DNA of 64,000 nt from Bartonella alsatica. Lineage in GTDB: Bacteria; Pseudomonadota; Alphaproteobacteria; Rhizobiales; Rhizobiaceae. The stretch is taken from NCBI RefSeq assembly GCF_013388295.1, contig NZ_CP058235.1, positions 186,001 through 250,000 of the forward strand, read 5' to 3'. Under the pieces are notes generated by a model, which was not told the origin of the DNA, did not search any database, and saw nothing but the letters and a program-made list of their open reading frames with translations. The number at the start of each line of letters is the position of its first letter. The first letter of the stretch is position 1. The position numbers and the translations under genes are program-made. This document shows, one piece after another, positions 63,487 through 64,000 of the stretch.

Positions 63487-63668
63487 TCGTCAAACATACA
63501 AGTGTCAATAAGGGAAGGCGACGCATCCGTCAAGATATAGAAATCTTCTCCGTTCTTTTTTCTTCTTCTTACAATTTATGACATTTTTTAAAAAAAAAGT
63601 AATTTTACTCTTTGCAAATCAGTATTGCTTTGCTATAGCCCTTGCAGTTGAATAATTGGGTACTACGT

Positions 63669-63743
63669 TCCCCGGTAGCTCAGCGGTAGAGCAACCGGCT
63701 GTTAACCGGTTGGTCGCTGGTTCGAATCCGGCCCGGGGAGCCA
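63669..63743 (+). tRNA. tRNA-Asn (anticodon GTT)
   Basis: A 75-base cloverleaf with encoded CCA. Acceptor TCCCCGG pairs with CCGGGGA, discriminator G. The anticodon loop CTGTTAA has anticodon GTT at 63701-63703. This is one of the four GUN-anticodon tRNAs that Tgt normally modifies, so G34 may be queuosine or unmodified here. After it, 63744-64000 holds no supported feature. Confidence 0.97.
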
Positions 63744-64000
63744 AATTTCTTTTTTTGTGTATAAGATTATTTCATGGATTGCGTGTGAAAGGTGCATAAA
63801 TAAAAATAAAAGAGTAGCTTCTCAGCTTACCTTCTACAAAACGCATTTTCTTTTATTAACTTTATCTAATAATGCTTCTTGAATTTTCTTAAGGCTTGTT
63901 GGGAAAGATTGTTCAACGTTCTAACAGGTATACTTTTTACAACTGACGAATCAACAAAAAACAATAAATGAAGCTGTATTATCAGATATTATTCCCTAAT

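Noticed and set aside
1..64000. CRISPR, insertion sequences, prophage, rRNA
   Set aside because: No repeat-spacer array, transposase, phage gene or rRNA sequence was seen.

Overview
The window is an AT-rich alphaproteobacterial chromosome segment. Its protein sequences and gene order (hom-glpX, gyrA-coaD-ppi-ppi-tgt, ndvA, exoR, popZ-valS, the str/S10/spc/alpha ribosomal cluster followed by degP-rarA) point to Rhizobiales and most probably to Bartonella. Long, nearly gene-free AT-rich spacers and several decayed genes fit the reduced genome of a host-restricted bacterium. I see no insertion sequence, prophage, CRISPR array, rRNA operon or secretion system. The window is mostly housekeeping DNA, and the interesting signals are losses and divergence.

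Layout. 1-7.5 kb: start of glpX, hom, tRNA-Glu between two long empty spacers, icd, and two convergent MFS transporters. 7.5-15 kb (minus strand): tgt, a previously hidden queA pseudogene, two cyclophilins, coaD, gyrA, ssb. 15-21 kb (plus strand): uvrA, glnB-glnA and a small exported protein. 21-32.8 kb: an ATP12-type chaperone, rluC, a frameshifted ndvA (cyclic beta-1,2-glucan exporter), alaS, recA, rarA, degP. 33-51.7 kb (minus strand): one continuous ribosomal superoperon, rpsL-rpsG-fusA-tuf-rpsJ-rplC-rplD-rplW-rplB-rpsS-rplV-rpsC-rplP-rpmC-rpsQ-rplN-rplX-rplE-rpsN-rpsH-rplF-rplR-rpsE-rpmD-rplO-secY-adk-rpsM-rpsK-rpoA-rplQ, with a candidate promoter upstream of rpsL and a clear terminator after rplQ. 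52-56.3 kb (plus strand): xthA and a GltIJKL-type glutamate/aspartate ABC importer. 56.4-63.2 kb (minus strand): exoR, valS, popZ-like, tolC, a Pcm-family methyltransferase. Then tRNA-Cys (minus) and tRNA-Asn (plus).

How it fits together. The queuosine pathway is broken: queA survives only as fragments between ppi and tgt, while tgt is open but lacks most of the usual zinc ligands. The cyclic glucan exporter ndvA carries two frameshifts and a changed Walker A motif. The PII protein beside glnA keeps Tyr51 but has lost several conserved residues of the T-loop and ATP site. A decayed partial copy of ssb lies just upstream of ssb. GyrA naturally has Ala at the quinolone-sensitive Ser position. 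The strongest unexplained non-coding structure is a compound inverted repeat at 7876-7943. I found no convincing wholly new multi-gene system.
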